Assembly: GCF_014267175.1 (NCBI RefSeq)
Contig: NZ_JACMTR010000002.1
Location: 3,063,501-3,127,500 of the forward strand
Length of the DNA stretch: 64,000 nt
Source: Pseudonocardia sp. C8
Lineage (GTDB): Bacteria; Actinomycetota; Actinomycetes; Mycobacteriales; Pseudonocardiaceae
Direction: 5' to 3'
The translations under genes and the position numbers were made by a program. Each line of letters begins with the position of its first letter. Positions within the stretch are counted from its first letter, which is position 1. Shown piece by piece: positions 63,121 through 64,000 of this stretch. The notes under the pieces were generated by a model. The model made no database searches. It was given only the letters and a program-made list of their open reading frames with translations, and was not told the DNA's origin.

Positions 63121-63747
63121 TCACGGGCGGGGGCCGAGCGCCGCGGCCGCGGCGGCGAGCTCCCGGATCCGGTCGACGTCACCGGCCGCGACCGTGTCGG
63201 CCGGGGTGAGCCAGGAGCCCCCCACACAGGCGACGTTCGGCAGCGCCAGGTAGTCCGGCGCGGTGTCCACGGTGATCCCGCCGGTCGGGCAGAACCGCAG
63301 GTCCGGCAGCGGCCCCGCGACCGACTTCAGGAACGGGCGCCCCCCGGCGGCCTCCGCCGGGAAGAACTTCAGGGCGCGGTGCCCGCGCTCCGCGACGGCC
63401 ATCATCTCCGAGATCGACGACGTGCCGGGCAGGAAGTCGAGCCCGGAGTCCTCCATCGCGTCCAGCAGCCGCGGCGTGGCGCCGGGGCTGACCAGGAACC
63501 GGGCGCCGGCCGCCACGGAGGCCTTCACGTCCTCCGGGGTGCGGACGGTTCCGGTCCCGACGACGGCGTCCGGCACCTCGGCGGCGATCCGGCGGACCGC
63601 CTCGGCGGCGGCCGGGGTCCGCAGGGTCACCTCGATGACCGGCAGGCCGCCGTCGACCAGCGCCCGGGCCACCGGCACCGCGCTCCCGGCGTCGGGCAGG
63701 ACGACGACCGGGACGACCGGGGCCAGGTCCAGCAGGTTCGTGCTCAT
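63121..63747 (-). CDS. eda: KDPG aldolase (2-dehydro-3-deoxyphosphogluconate aldolase)
   Basis: A 208-residue class I aldolase of the Entner-Doudoroff pathway that splits KDPG to pyruvate and glyceraldehyde 3-phosphate. The Schiff-base lysine is Lys127 in ALKFFPAEAAGG, the catalytic acid/base Glu39 in VIEVTLRTP, and the phosphate loop RFCPTGGI. GGAGAGAG lies before the ATG, which overlaps the edd stop (ATGA). Confidence 0.96.
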   Translation of the reverse strand: MSTNLLDLAPVVPVVVLPDAGSAVPVARALVDGGLPVIEVTLRTPAAAEAVRRIAAEVPDAVVGTGTVRTPEDVKASVAAGARFLVSPGATPRLLDAMEDSGLDFLPGTSSISEMMAVAERGHRALKFFPAEAAGGRPFLKSVAGPLPDLRFCPTGGITVDTAPDYLALPNVACVGGSWLTPADTVAAGDVDRIRELAAAAAALGPRP

Positions 63748-64000
63748 GCGTCTCTCTCCACTCCGGCGACGGTGGCGCCCCGGTCGGCCGGGCCGACCGC
63801 CGCGCGGAACGCCGTGAACAGTTCCCGGCCGGTGCCGAAGGTCGGCCCGGACGGCGTGTCGGGTACGGCCGGCTCGCGGGCGTCGAGCTCGTCGGCGTCC
63901 ACCAGCACCGACAGTGTGCCCGTGAGGGTGTCGAGCCGGATCGGGTCGCCGTCGCGCACCTTGCCCAGCGGACCGCCCCGGGCGGCCTCCGGCGTGACGT
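63744..64000 (-). CDS. edd: Phosphogluconate dehydratase, C-terminal part (cut by window edge)
   Basis: The last 85 residues of an IlvD/Edd-family dehydratase. GGPLGKVRDGDPIRLD and GRELFTAFRAAVGPADRGAT are typical of the Edd C-terminus, and the link to eda supports Edd rather than IlvD. The 5' part continues beyond the window. It forms an operon with eda by a 4-base overlap. Confidence 0.88.
   Translation of the reverse strand, partial: VTPEAARGGPLGKVRDGDPIRLDTLTGTLSVLVDADELDAREPAVPDTPSGPTFGTGRELFTAFRAAVGPADRGATVAGVERDA

Overview
The window is bacterial, very G+C-rich DNA with dense, overlapping genes, many GTG starts and many -10 boxes of the TANNNT type placed only 7-8 bases before the start codon (leaderless-style promoters). 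With mutAB-meaB, cydABDC, a polyphosphate glucokinase, a Pls/PosA-type synthetase and an IdeR/DmdR-like iron box, this points to an actinomycete. A member of the Pseudonocardiales (for example Pseudonocardia) is my best guess; this is inference, as no rRNA or marker gene is present. I saw no rRNA, tRNA, CRISPR array or transposase.

Layout. 0-1.2 kb: the end of an unknown gene, a small protein, and a non-coding array of 62-bp tandem repeats. 1.2-7.2 kb: an HpcH/HpaI-type aldolase facing the methylmalonyl-CoA mutase operon (mutA-mutB-meaB). 7.7-17.3 kb: a possible poly-amino-acid cluster with an NRPS-like membrane synthetase (A-T-three beta-helix modules), a BPL-N amidotransferase-like protein, two tandem paralogous DUF1624/DUF418-like membrane proteins and an M1 metallopeptidase lipoprotein. 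17.4-23.4 kb: cytochrome bd oxidase and its assembly exporter (cydABDC), preceded by a double palindromic operator. 23.5-33.4 kb: a secreted glycoside hydrolase, two short-chain dehydrogenases, a methyltransferase, an iron-box-controlled solute-binding lipoprotein, a hemerythrin-encapsulin pair, a cation/proton antiporter, a PEBP-family protein and a coiled-coil protein. 33.7-39.4 kb: an AbrB-type membrane protein, phosphoglucomutase, polyphosphate glucokinase, a DHFR/RibD-like reductase and a mannitol/fructuronate-type dehydrogenase.

39.6-49.0 kb is one long co-directional run: an XRE-TetR fusion regulator, then genes that together look like carnitine breakdown to glycine betaine (BKACE-type cleavage enzyme, L-carnitine dehydrogenase, betainyl-CoA-type thioesterase), then an oligopeptide/opine-type ABC importer and a class C beta-lactamase-like esterase. 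49.0-54.8 kb is an island of lower G+C: a TetR repressor diverging from a glycine-betaine-type ABC importer, a flavin-dependent monooxygenase of the NtaA/DszA group and its flavin reductase. It is bracketed by a 69-bp direct repeat, because a broken copy of the esterase 3' region lies just after the flavin reductase. 55.1-64 kb, all on the minus strand: nitroreductase, aldose 1-epimerase, an SbcC/YhaN-like ATPase with its SbcD/YhaO-like nuclease, NhaA, and the Entner-Doudoroff pair eda-edd (edd cut by the window edge).

Several palindromic repeat elements sit between genes. One is a 51-bp element present twice in opposite orientations, one copy lying at the start of cydD. Another is a roughly 64-bp element present twice. 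These repeats, the poly-amino-acid-type cluster, the carnitine operon and the island with its flanking esterase duplication are the most interesting parts of the window.
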